The notes below the pieces were generated by a model. It was not told the origin of the DNA, searched no databases, and was given only the letters and a program-made list of their open reading frames with translations. Below, in pieces: positions 34,201-44,570 of a DNA stretch of 64,000 bases. Source of the DNA: Siphonodentalium dalli (taxonomy: Eukaryota; Mollusca; Scaphopoda; Gadilida; Siphonodentaliidae); NCBI GenBank assembly GCA_032622095.1, contig CP136062.1:166536090-166600089 (forward strand). The letters are read 5' to 3'. The stretch's first letter is position 1, and the number at the start of each line of letters is the position of its first letter. A program made the translations under genes and the position numbers.

Positions 34201-35286
34201 GATGAGGTCATTAGCAGACATGCTTGCTGTCTCAATTTAATGACTGATAACGGCTCGGAGTTCAAAAATAAAAAGATGGATCAGGTGTGCAAAGAACTAA
34301 ACATCCACCATATATTCTCCAGCCCCTACCATCCAAATTCGCAGGGCTGTGTCGAGAGATCGCACGCCGTACTAAATTCTGTTATATCAAAATTGGTATT
34401 ACAAAACACACACACTTGGGACATGTATTTGTCACAAGCCTTATTTGCAATGCGTGTTCACGTAAATGATACAACAAAATTCAGTCCATTTTATTTATTA
34501 TATCATAGGGAACCCACTTTAAGTCTTGATAATATTCTAAAACCCAGATTGAAATATGTAGGGGAAGACTTTACATCTATCGCTTTACAGGAACAGCATA
34601 GAAACTTTCGTTTAGTTCTATCGCGTTTAAGATCTCAAATCAGAACACAGAGAAAGAATGAAAAAAGGACAGAGGTTTTATTTGAAATAGGCGATCCAGT
34701 TTATTACAAATCGGGGCGAAAAACGGGTAAACTGAGTTTATCATGGCAAAGTCATTGGAATATAATTGAAAAACGTAGTAATGTCTCATTCTTAATTAAA
34801 GATCAATTAAGTGCTCGAACAGTCCGCTGTCATGCCGACAATATTCGTAAAGCCGACACTGCATGGAAAATTCCTCCCAAAGATACAATACGACAATTGC
34901 GAAGACAGCGATTTGTTGTAAATAGTTCTAACGAAGACCCAGAACAACCTGCGTCATCAGAATGGTCGTCTAGTGACGAAATTCCACTTGCGCAATTAAT
35001 GAAACGCAAACAACTAAGAAGGAAAAATTCTTCAAGTGACGATGACATACCGAGATTGGAGTGGGCAGATAGATTGCGCGCAAATGAGCAAAACAATAAT
35101 AATTCAGATGCTTTTGCGGCCGAAACTGAAGAAATTGAAAATGTTGCCTCTGATAACATAAACCCATATGTACAAACAACTGTTTCTGACATGGATATCG
35201 ATTTAAATTCGCGTTCATATGATGCATCTACACAAGCAGGCGTGAATGATATCATTCGTGTTATAAGCACACGGGAAACAAAATAG
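31207..35286 (+). CDS. pol: Gypsy Pol polyprotein (PR-RT-RNase H-IN)
   Basis: 1359 codons, uninterrupted. In order: aspartic protease with ILDSGADISLC (Asp ~73); reverse transcriptase with motif A TVLDCFSAYN and active site YVDD (486-489); RNase H with MYTDASAHA (~635), ERECFAIYWAI and TDHKVL; the integrase zinc finger H-x4-H (~888) ... C-x2-C (~920); the integrase core with Asp954, Asp1014, Glu1050 (D,D35E spacing); and a terminal domain with FEIGDPVYYKSG. The last ~140 residues are acidic/serine-rich (SSDEIPLAQL, SSSDDDIPRLEW). The frame begins without a clear ATG (GTG at 31207) and is open back to a TAA at 31105-31107, so translation is expected by frameshift or readthrough from gag. All catalytic residues are present. 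Confidence 0.95.
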   Translation: MKTRAPYTSHKPYDKPYDHKQTPPVIQHQKNIKSNLSIPEYQNNSNLMKGINAQVASSILITIGTQKYRAILDSGADISLCSLKFYNNLKYKPQMQETQFHATSASGDALTINGFIILNFHINKLKVSHKFYVCSNMHRSLFIGRDFLSGNGARLYFDRQIMKIRGTIIPLIQDIHVATLVRIQSAHVIPPKTTILTKARIIGGNKLFATKFLQVEPIDEGFMGNEPGLTAEYTASTNSDSIPVLISNYTDKHFNLRRGCIVGRVSAVRCLETPHPNNNEIKEQINLDDVQVPDSFRDDLIPLIRNNSDIFATKLTELGCTTAVTMKIPTGDHPPIRLMPYRCPLKKREILSEKIDELLQAKIISPAPANEWSFPCMVLKKKDDSYRFIADLRRLNAITKPTFFPIDQIEDILAEMRGVKYITVLDCFSAYNCIPIHHADRSKATITCFRGNFSFNRACFGAIGSSSAFLQLMNRVLEGITGCRAYVDDLILYSVDKKSHLRLLQEVFDRLRKFNVKLKLKKCSFFKTECSFLGHIVDQHGVRPDAHKVKAIQNLAPPTNVKQVRSVIGSFSWFRKFIPKFSEICGPLVELTKKNTKFEWTDECDTAFQKLKSDLTEATYLAYPDKNKPFIMYTDASAHAIAAVITQSRDPGDPCISRSNTENPIHFISARLNKSQIRSWSTLERECFAIYWAIKKLQFYISGSPLIIKTDHKVLTHMLSAPMDNKNVARWAVCIAAYKPQIIHIPGKENIFADYLSRPEKLQTGMSEVPDQSDVTGPEREVPMDVEIIDTSKLNTKQYANCRIDKILPENQEAIQLEGFDMQLEQERDIEAIEIVQKLNSTKPPRQIGDKYIVIKDVLYFISNHDDDPDIRLFIPANIRQAVLKQYHDLAGHFSTVKSFATAKLKYYWPNMYRDIHNYCQACMICKMRNLSQQKAPIQEMDRPPFPFATISTDIQGPFETTMSNNKYILTFICCLTKYVEAFAIPDKRAETVIMIFLDEVISRHACCLNLMTDNGSEFKNKKMDQVCKELNIHHIFSSPYHPNSQGCVERSHAVLNSVISKLVLQNTHTWDMYLSQALFAMRVHVNDTTKFSPFYLLYHREPTLSLDNILKPRLKYVGEDFTSIALQEQHRNFRLVLSRLRSQIRTQRKNEKRTEVLFEIGDPVYYKSGRKTGKLSLSWQSHWNIIEKRSNVSFLIKDQLSARTVRCHADNIRKADTAWKIPPKDTIRQLRRQRFVVNSSNEDPEQPASSEWSSSDEIPLAQLMKRKQLRRKNSSSDDDIPRLEWADRLRANEQNNNNSDAFAAETEEIENVASDNINPYVQTTVSDMDIDLNSRSYDASTQAGVNDIIRVISTRETK

Positions 35287-37820
35287 ACAATTTGTCCGAC
35301 AGAATTAATATCAGGATTCCATTAAAGTCATACTTACCAGTATAAATGTGCAACAGTTATGCATCCGTAAATAATTATATATTGTAATCCTGACGGAATA
35401 ACAAACAATGTATAACAAAATCCTGAATGTTCACTTTCCGTATAACAAAGGAATAGAACTGATAAACAATTGAACTAAATAACACAAACATGATTTAAAT
35501 CATAGTCTTAATATTCGTAGTCTACGCGGGTCTAACATAAATATATCCAACATTGTGCCACTGCACGCTTAAATTAGTGCCGACAACACATGCAAACCTT
35601 TATGTATACAAAGCATGAGGTTTACTTGATTTCTGTATCTGGACAACGGGTCCAGGAATATCGTGTAAAACTATTGAGATGATAAATTTGCACATACAAT
35701 TGAACTGACCAGCATGATTATTGCATAGACTCCATAACTCAGCTGACATGCGTGTTATGTAGGTTATTGTATAGGTCAACACCGCGATGAGTTGCCAATT
35801 GACCATACATACAATACAACGTTCAATCGTAGCTGTCATCATAATAAAAATAGATTATCATTAATCGTCATTGACCATGCATCCTTAGCATTCGATTTGT
35901 GGGCCCACGAAACATTACCCAGATGGATTGAATATAGGTATAGCGGAATTTCGAGTGATGTGCACAATCATCGGATTCCTGGTTTGAATAGAAATATTCA
36001 GGGATATTTAACCCTGGTGTTGGTAATGGAATGCTAAGCGTTATTAAATAAGAATGGTCGTTCGATGGATTATACCAAGCACAAGTATAATACTATTTTA
36101 TTCACTCTGTAAACCGCATATTGAGTTTAGTTTACAATGATAAATATGACCATATAATATAATATGATATAGATAGCGGAGAAGTACATGTATGTGGTAT
36201 TTCATTACCACGTGATTGTTCATAAATAGCTGTGAATAGTTTAACGAAATCGCAATCATCTACTGATTGGTTCTAATTCTACTGGAATGGTGAACGCTAA
36301 TTCACCCGATTTTAACAATAATGTCACACCAAAATAATTACACGATTGTTGATTATAAATATCGTCGCGGCAGGCATGTTTGGTTATCGCACAGCAATTG
36401 TATTCAGCGACAATTACATTTTTTATGAAATTTTATGGCGTGATATACATATATCTAGCGGTTCCCTTTAATGTCATGATTCAAGACATATTTTTTAATT
36501 CCTACGATCACCTTTTCTTGATCATAAACCCAATTCCCTTATTGTCCATATCCCTCTTTTATTGCATGACCATTTTTCTTTACATTTTATGGAAATGCTC
36601 TACGAACAGGTTCAAAATTTATGAAAATGCAAATTGCATTGGCGAGTCACTGATTTTGTTTCAGGATTCGTACTTTGGACATATTTTGGTTTCAAGATGC
36701 TTATTAGCTATTGTGGGTTTATTGTGTTCTTTTTACAAACACATTATTTAGACTTCGTGTCATTTATGTCGAACTAAATGGGTTCGCCAAACACGATTAA
36801 TGGTTGGTACTGTAAGTCAGGCAAATGACATCACACGCGATGGACCATCCAATATACACCGTGCTGACACACCAGACACGCAGACCGGACCAGACATTGG
36901 TGTTTCAACCACATCTAGCGACACCGCTGCTGACCTTCGACCGTTCCTGACACTGTCCTCACAAGATTATCGGACATAGCTATTCCACCGACTGTCCAAA
37001 ATAAACACTCGTTGCTGCATTTCCTCGTTCGGCGTCTTGTATACAGTCGTTGTTTCAACGTTGCGTTGACGCCGCCACAGCTCCTTAGATGTTAACTAAA
37101 TGACGCATATGCTGCCAGATCGTTCATGAATATCGCTGATACGTTTGATACACATTGGCATAAAATAATTGACATTTGATCGCAACTGTACACTGCTGTT
37201 ACATGTACACCGATCATTACACGTTACGTCATTGACTCCACGTCGCTTGCTGACTAAGACCAGAGATGTCAAAGACGATATCCTGTGAAGCTACATATAC
37301 CTTCTCAACTGATGAATATATCGGTTACTACACATTCTCACGCCGCACGGACAATAACATTTATCATCCTTAATTGTTGATGTCAATTAACTGTATCCTG
37401 CATGTGTGATTATTCTCTACTTCACACACCAGTGTTCTACATGGTGTTGATTATCCGACCTTGGATAGAATCGTTTGCCGAATATTTATATTGGACACAT
37501 ATATCACATTATACCCGCCAAGCCAGAACTTCTCTACAAATTCCTGGATAAATTAACTATTCGCTGATAAACCAGTGCTCCAGTGACTTACTGTTCGATG
37601 CTAATCCAGTAACCTAGTGACATACTGTTTACCAGACTCGCCATGGATAAATAACTCTCGTTTCGTTTGCTGTTGAGTTTTTATGTATGATTATCCATGT
37701 GTTGATTTTTTTTAGGTTCGCCACTCGCGATTATACTCATAGATCCAAATATCTTTCTGTACCCTCGGATTTTATAAAAATTTTAGTTCCCAATACTATA
37801 TATAGTTTTGGGAACTCTTA
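35287..37820 (+). other. Long stretch between pol and 3' LTR
   Basis: About 2.5 kb, unusually long for a simple Gypsy 3' region. AT-rich, with no clear envelope-like protein (no signal peptide plus furin site plus single anchor). One hydrophobic frame is listed separately. Confidence 0.6.
36425..36751 (+). CDS. Hydrophobic small ORF of unknown role in the Gypsy 3' region
   Basis: 108 codons from the first ATG (open back to 36380). Three hydrophobic segments could span membranes: VIYIYLAVPF (near the start), LLSISLFYCMTIFLYILW (middle) and CLLAIVGLLCSF (end). Position after pol is where env-like genes sit in some Gypsy elements, but size and layout do not match a typical envelope protein. AT-rich DNA can produce such frames by chance, so this is a weak call. 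Confidence 0.2.
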   Translation: MKFYGVIYIYLAVPFNVMIQDIFFNSYDHLFLIINPIPLLSISLFYCMTIFLYILWKCSTNRFKIYENANCIGESLILFQDSYFGHILVSRCLLAIVGLLCSFYKHII

Positions 37821-37833
37821 AAGGAGGGGACTC
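37820..37833 (+). promoter_or_regulatory. Polypurine tract
   Basis: AAAGGAGGGGA followed by CTC immediately before the TG of the 3' LTR; the usual plus-strand primer of LTR retroelements. Confidence 0.85.
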
Positions 37834-38325
37834 TGTCCGATAGTACAGAAGATATCGGTTGATATACAATTATGTTCCCAGTTATTGCTATAACGTATTG
37901 TACAGATAAACACAGCACATCGAGATATAACTAATAGAATAGATACAATCATAATTATCAAGATCATATTCTAAATTGGATGTGACATGTACTACCATCT
38001 TATATGTTGGAAGTATCAGACCACGATCGTTCCACCATACCGATGGCATGATACACGTCACATGGTAGGTGTATCATATACATCATACCTTATTAGGATG
38101 CATGATATTATACACCATACGTTGTAATAACTACTGGCGTCGAGAGATACGAAGAACCACTCTCTCTCCATCAGCCGATCAGACTAGACCTCTTTTACCG
38201 ATGCTCCTGCTGTGTTTATCACTATGAGTTATACACATATAAAGTTATCAAAAGCTACGGACAGTTATTGTTATCAATGTTCCCGACACGGCCAATTCAA
38301 CATCTAAACCCTAGACACCGGGACA
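37834..38325 (+). repeat. 3' LTR (492 bp)
   Basis: Begins TGTCCGATAGTACAGAAG, ends CACCGGGACA, followed by ATTA. Confidence 0.95.
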
Positions 38326-38329
38326 ATTA

Positions 38330-38940
38330 GAGTTTGTTGGAAACATATTGGAAGCCATAGTATTTTGAGACGTAGCGTACGGAATATAAACAAACGACAA
38401 ACCGGAAGTAAAGGTCACCTGGAACGATGTCATGTTATGCAACGAACAATTCATATCATAATTTATAGAGTGGGTTTATTGAATGGAATAAGGGTAGGAC
38501 CATGTAATAAATATGTGTAATCAGCCTTCTTTCAAAAGCGACAATTCATTTCACTGTGTATTGTGGCATCCTGATGAGGTAGTTTAGTTTCCATAGAAAC
38601 ATCCAATTTACTCAGTTATATCCAAGTGAAGTCATTGAAAGGCAACTCGCCCGATACTATGTTGACAGCATATCACCTGCGATGTTTGCATTATATGTGG
38701 AATTATGCACATTTCCCATTTGCAAGTTGATATGATTTAGCACCTGTTATCGTGGCAAACCAGAAAATACCCCAATTGAGACCATATCTTGTTATTATTA
38801 GAACACACCACGGGGAACGTAAAGGCCATTTGTGTTTATTTATTATGAAAAATGCACAATTCTACACATCCTCCCAACTAAAATCAACGTCTCAGAATTG
38901 ACAGCCGATCATTTGTATGTTTATTGGGTTACCATAGCGG
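38330..38940. other. Spacer, nothing recognised
   Basis: No ORF, repeat or RNA gene that I can support. Confidence 0.4.
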
Positions 38941-38941
38941 C

Positions 38942-39203
38942 ATCATCAGTCTCGTGTGGACTCGATTCATCAGTCTGGTGCGGACTCGATTAATCAGTCT
39001 GGTGTGGACTCGATTCATCACTCTGGTGTGGACTCGATTCATCACTCTGGTGCGGACTTGATTCATCAGTCTGGTGCGGACTCGATTCATCAGTCTGGTG
39101 TGGACTCGATTCATCACTCTGGTGCGGACTTGATTCATCAGTCTGGTGCGGACTTGATTCCTCAGTCTGGTGTGGACTCGATTCATCAGTCTGGTGCGGA
39201 AAG
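38942..39203 (+). repeat. 24-bp minisatellite, about 11 units
   Basis: Unit GATTCATCAGTCTGGTGCGG plus ACTC, with alternating variants (GTGTGG/GTGCGG, CAGTCT/CACTCT, ACTCG/ACTTG). The unit length is divisible by three and stop-free in some frames, so long frames appear on both strands. Confidence 0.95.
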
Positions 39204-40983
39204 AATGTATCGGATCTTAACCCGCTTATTATTATACACCTCATCGCTATGTTTCACAGCATGACGATAACAATCTGACGTCTTATCGTCACCTCGCCAG
39301 TTACAGGGACAATGCACTCGCAGTGGGTAAATATGCAAACATTATACGAGTCTGTAAAACATATCACCACTATATATAAGTTGCTCTTGTATTATTGATA
39401 ACGAGCGTCCGCGAGCTAAAATGATTGTTAAGTAAACAAACTGTTACATTAATGTGTCAACAAACATTGCTTATCGTTACAAAATTTAAATAATTTAGTC
39501 TGAATATAATTTTCATAATATTTTTCATTGCTTTGACATTTTCCATTTTGATTACACGTTGGCACCTGGACTGCTATCGTATTGTTATACGTGACAGTAA
39601 TGTGTACATATTATACCAATGCCTTTGACATGTGAAATCTCGCTATTGGATATGTATAATAAAGAAAATAAGCACAAAGTCAATGTATTTGTTCATGTAC
39701 TTGTTGATGCTAGTTATTTTACAGACGTATATAATTTTTGCCTATTTACTAATTGCGAGTCGATTGTAAACGTGTCATTCGATTGAGGAATCCGAGCTGT
39801 TTAGACTACGAAACTATCCTGTTGTTATACCATCATTAGGACTGAAAGTGAAGAAGGAAAGGCAATTAGTAGGTGTAGTCCCCATAACCAAAACTAACTT
39901 ACAATTTATTTGAGAAGTCCAAATTATTATATAGGTCGATACATGTACTAAACATCTAACTGCCGGGTTGATTGGATCATGCCACGAATCTATACTCTGG
40001 CTGCGACAGTGGAAATCATATACCACCCGTTCAAACACTGGTATCTGGTGTATGTGCTGCGTGGCCTGTGCTGATCTTGAACTTAATAACTTTTAACATG
40101 CAACGCAGGGGTCACATTTCTTTGTTAATACCTGTTCCGAAATAAATGGTGTTGTATGGCTAATTGAAGACGTTTGCTAGCCGATTTCGCGACAAACAAT
40201 GAATTGATTCACGAGAAAAATGTAATGATTGTAAGAGACACGAAAGCAACATCGGCTCACGCATATCTAGCCATACAATCTCGAAATATGTTATTGAAGA
40301 TCAGGTATTCCATGAATTGTTTGTTCAATGTTATAAAGTTTCACATCAGAACATAAACAGTTCACTGGTTTTGAACTGGTGGAGTATAATCTCTAAGGGC
40401 GTAGCCAGAGTGTAGATTAAGGGTATGTTATACCGACTCTGAAAAATTTACCAAAGGTATAGCAATGTTGCATTGGTATTTTAACCTGCACTCTTAGATA
40501 TAGCAATTGATTTAAGTACTCCAGAGTACAAGTAGCCACATCGGTACCAAACATAATGATACCATCTACCCGTATAATCCGTGTAACGCTGTGTACAAAC
40601 CAGCAGGTCATAGACTTCACAGAATACCGAATCGTTGGCTCCAATCTAATTGGATGAGACGATTACGTGTGTCGAATGCAAATGATCACATTGAAGTGAA
40701 CAAAATGGCCGCGCCTCGACTCGCCGTCATCTATCGTTTTACAGTATCTTATAACAACGGAGAAACACTGATGGACATTGTTTTGAATGTTTCTACGGAG
40801 TCTGTGACGAACTGATAGGCCTACTGAATTATAGTGTTGTTATATATGCATGAACTGGTTGTAATGTTGTAGGCCGCGAATGACCGTGGTTATACAGCCA
40901 TTCAACCGCGATGGAGTGGTATCACGTGAGTAACATTATTCTTATACAGCATCGCTTTATAAATGCATGACATTCTTATGTCT
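39204..40983. other. Spacer, no gene recognised
   Basis: Scattered short ORFs only. An ACTCCAGAGTAC palindrome at 40517-40530 belongs to a motif repeated near 44170-44270. Confidence 0.4.
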
Positions 40984-41181
40984 CATCTTAATGGCACTTC
41001 GGGCGCTAGGGGCGAAAGCGACACAATGGGCATCATTAGTTGCACGCCACAATTTAACATCAAAATGTCCCGTTAAGGTGTTCGCCAAAAAAGATAAAGC
41101 ATGCAATATATCGCTTTTGGTGCACAACTAATGTCGCATGTTCTGTGGCTTTCGGTACGCGCCAGAAGCGCCATTAGGATG
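40984..41181. mobile_element. ~198-bp foldback MITE
   Basis: Left arm CATCTTAATGGCACTTCGGG...CATTAGTTGCAC pairs with right arm GTGCACAACTAATG...CCAGAAGCGCCATTAGGATG at about 80% over ~65 bp. Confidence 0.75.
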
Positions 41182-41385
41182 TGGCCCGAACAGTATTCCA
41201 CTGACCGTACATTCTACATTGGCTTCTTCCACGGCATCGCCTTTTGTCGTGACTTATTTCGAGGGCTGAGTTAACTATACACAAAATAATACTGAACAAG
41301 TTGTTCACTGACCGACATTCGCGATTGTGATCGTCCTCCCTATTTTCCACCCTTCTGATTGGCCCATGACCTGTCACATGCCGGG

Positions 41386-41443
41386 CGACAAATCACACTG
41401 TCGCCCGATAACCCGGGAGACATTGTTTTTGTCGCCCGCCTGA
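41386..41443. repeat. Fragment related to the foldback at 42270
   Basis: GGGCGACAAATC, CTGTCGCCCG, CCCGGGAGACATTG and TGTCGCCCGC are the same words as in the 42270-42418 foldback, rearranged. Confidence 0.6.
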
Positions 41444-42269
41444 TGATATGTTGCAAGAATATCCGCAAACACACACTGCAGTAACTCATCTATTTCACAT
41501 CACTACGACGTACTTAAAAATCATAGATCTTATATACCCCACGGATTCGCAAAACACACCAGTTGTGGTGTTTGCTAATTTGCACATATTTAGTGAACAC
41601 TAATATTAAAAAATTTAAGTTGATACTTTTTTCGGACAAGCGTTATTATTTACTTTTTACATCGTAATATCTCGTTGATTCAATTTGTTCATGTCGACAT
41701 TATATGATGCAAGATTGAAATAGAGGATCCCTTAAGGTTGGTTGGTTATAAATGTTTGCTGGTAGACAACGTAATGCATACGTTTTTTCGCAAATGAATG
41801 GTACTGTACGCAAATCCTCCGCGGTGTCTGCAATGTGATCATATAATTATTTTATATGAGGATCGCCATGAGCATTGACACATATGAATGTACATTAATG
41901 AAATTGACAACTTCCAAATAGCTTTCTGGGAAGAGCGTTATTAAATGAACATCGCGAGTAAATTGCGCACACAAGACGACAATGAATATGCCACATTGCA
42001 GAAGACGAGAATATACCTACATGTATATGGCTTATTTGTTTACATTGCATGGACCGATATTGATGATTTAACCACCAAAATGATCGTAAATAAACGCGGA
42101 TTATCAAACACTTAAAGGCCCCACTATCGCTTATGGAACAGAAATCCTATGGGACGATAATTAGTTACTGAAAATATACATAATCGGGAAAGAAAGCACT
42201 CGTTACTCAGTGCAACATCGTGCATGTGGATGGCAAGGATATTTTATGTGGTATAATCGGATAACAAAA
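41444..42269. other. AT-rich spacer, nothing recognised
   Basis: No coding or RNA feature supported. Confidence 0.4.
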
Positions 42270-42418
42270 CAGTTGTTGCCCTTCTTCTCGGGAGACATTA
42301 AGATTTGTCACCCGCTCGAGAACGGAATGTCTCCCTCGGAGCTTCACTCCTCGGGAGACATTCCGTTCTCGAGCGGGTGACAAATCTCAATGTCTCCCTC
42401 GACAACGGGCGACAACTG
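42270..42418. mobile_element. 149-bp near-perfect foldback element
   Basis: CAGTTGTTGCCC starts and GGGCGACAACTG ends the unit. The inner arms, GATTTGTCACCCGCTCGAGA with CGGAATGTCTCCC and their complement, are identical over about 50 bp around a short loop at 42343-42352. Confidence 0.85.
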
Positions 42419-43030
42419 TATATTGTTTTATCAGTTAAGCAACTAAATAAGATTCATATAAACATCACATCAATAATGCGGTTATACCGCGAACACGAGG
42501 TGGTACCACAGTGATAAATTGGTGGTCAATTAATTAGAGGACAGCTGTATACATGGATCGATGGATCATGTTGTTAGAGGGTTTGCTATGTAACTCTCTT
42601 GGATGTTTCAATCGAACATATATGTGACTGTTACTAAGTATATCGTTGTCATACATGTACATGTATTCGGATGTGATGTGCACCCACTAGTATGAATCAA
42701 GACATGAAGTGCACCTGTCACATGTGAGTGACTGGACAATTTGACATCTGTGTCTGGACAATTTCAGACCAAAACAAGTATGCCAATTAAAATGTATGAC
42801 TTTTACATAAATTTGAGTGATACCGGTAACTGAGTCCCTTTGTTCTTCTGTTTTAAAATGAGTGACCGATTCATATGATTCAGATTGGTCGAAATTATTA
42901 TTACTCGTTCTTGAAAGGCTCCCATGAAATAACAGTGCCGGTATATTGAGACTATGGTTGCACTATTATGCACAAGACTCCATTTGTGTGAGCTCAGCAT
43001 TTGTTTATAAACCGGTACACCACATAGAGA

Positions 43031-43229
43031 GTGTACGATAAGTAAAACACTCAACACCGTGGCGATATATTTGGGAGAGTGATTCACAGTGACCCATTCA
43101 ACACCAAAATATTGTGGCGAGGTCTAGTGAGCGCTATGGCGGTATGTTGCAAACAACATGGGGTTAGTTTTAATTAACTAAAGTTCATTAGTGAGGTCTT
43201 CCCATTGTTGAGTATTTTGCTTATCGCAC
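43031..43229. mobile_element. Inverted-repeat element, copy 1 (partner at 53416-53633)
   Basis: GTACGATAAGTAAAACACTC at the left mirrors GAGTATTTTGCTTATCGCAC at the right. Shared internal sequence with the 53.4-kb copy: GAGTGATTCA.GGTGACCCATTCAACACCAAAAT and GCGGTATGTTG.AAA. Confidence 0.75.
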
Positions 43230-43369
43230 ACCACTGACATGTACGTACTTTGCTACAGGTTATGTAACATAATTTGGCTTTGTTTACATAACACAGCGTA
43301 CAATATGACAATATTTACGCGCTATTTATGATCGGTATATAGGAAAGTCTGAATGAACAACAAATTGAT

Positions 43370-44135
43370 ATATAATAGCCTGATTGGGCTAACAGCCTAA
43401 AATAGACCGATCAGTCTTCCTGGCACAGTGCACACTGTATAAGAGAGGGAACTCTAAATGTATGTATTGAAATTATGTTTGTTTGAATATTTGCAAATGT
43501 TTATTTTGAATATTCTCATTTTGCGATTTATTGTAAAGATGTTTGAGATTTATTGGAAAGGTTTGCGGTGAGTTATCGCAAAAATGTTTGTGATTTATTG
43601 CAAAGTTGTTATGGGATTTATCGCAAATGTTGATCCCTTAACTCATATGCATGCTGGCCGTGAAAGACCGATCGGTCTATTTTTGCTCGACCGGGCTATA
43701 CTAGATCGATAGGTTGTTCATCCAGACCTGTTTAAGATGTCTGATTTATAATGTTTACTTTAATTACACTCAAACTAAGAAGTTTGGCCGATTATTCCAA
43801 TCAGACCAATGTTACACCACGTGCAGGGAACAGGTCGGGTAAATCCTGACCCAGACCTGTTTAACATGTCTGATTTATAATGTTTACACAGAAGCCCATT
43901 GGCGCCAATGCATACAAATATATCTGCGATCATTTACAAACCTTTGCTACAAATCTCAAACATATTCTTATAAATCGCAAAGGTTTGCTAGTTGTCGCAA
44001 AGGTGTTTGTGATTTATCTCAAAGTTGTTTTGCAATTTGTCGCAAATGTTTGCTCCCCTTATCCCACATGCATGCTGGCTGTGAAAGACCAATTGGACTA
44101 TTTTAGCCCGATCGTGCTATTATAGATCGAAAACA
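43370..44135. repeat. Mosaic of GTTTGTGATTTATCGCAAA units and duplicated blocks
   Basis: About 20-bp units of TTTGTGATTTATTGCAAA(G/T) occupy 43480-43640 and 43930-44060. A block ATGCATGCTGGC.GTGAAAGACC with CTATTTT.GC.CGA..G.GCTAT appears at 43647-43712 and 44068-44132, and inverted near 43375-43430. GACCTGTTTAA.ATGTCTGATTTATAATGTTTAC is duplicated at 43726 and 43854. Confidence 0.7.
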
Positions 44136-44570
44136 TTTGTGATAAATCGAAAATCTTAGCACCAGCTCTAGCAGGAACTCCAGAGTGCCTATTTTGATAT
44201 TTGGTACTCCAGAGTACATGGACAGGTACTCCATAGTACCTCGATATTTGGAACTCTAGAGTAATTGGGCTTGAACCGTATACACATAACTAATTAGCAC
44301 TATCTGTTGCATTAGGACTATGTTTCAAAAAGACGTTCAATAAATGGACTGTTTGGAACGAAACCGTGACAATGTCGATGTAGCTATGTTTGTTTCTAAT
44401 AATGCATATTGTTCTTCGTTGTTCAAACCTCCACTTCCTAAGACCCCATAATACAGCATGGTGGCAGCAACCACAGCACTGGACTTCCAAGTTTACTTAA
44501 AGTGTTGCGGTGACATAACTGAAGCAATAAAATGGCGACCAAAATGCCTGAGCTGAACTGGGCCCATGAA

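Larger units (their letters stand above)
29038..38325 (+). mobile_element. Full-length Ty3/Gypsy LTR retrotransposon
   Basis: A 9288-bp element with two 492-bp LTRs (TG...CA), a primer-binding-like site, gag, a 1359-codon pol in Ty3/Gypsy order (protease, RT, RNase H, integrase), a ~2.5-kb stretch after pol, a polypurine tract and an ATTA duplication. The LTRs differ at about six of 492 positions, indicating a fairly recent insertion. No chromodomain is visible at the integrase end. The clade within Gypsy is not resolved. Confidence 0.95.

Noticed and set aside
38929-39264. Long open frames on both strands
   Set aside because: They are produced by the 24-bp minisatellite, whose period is divisible by three.
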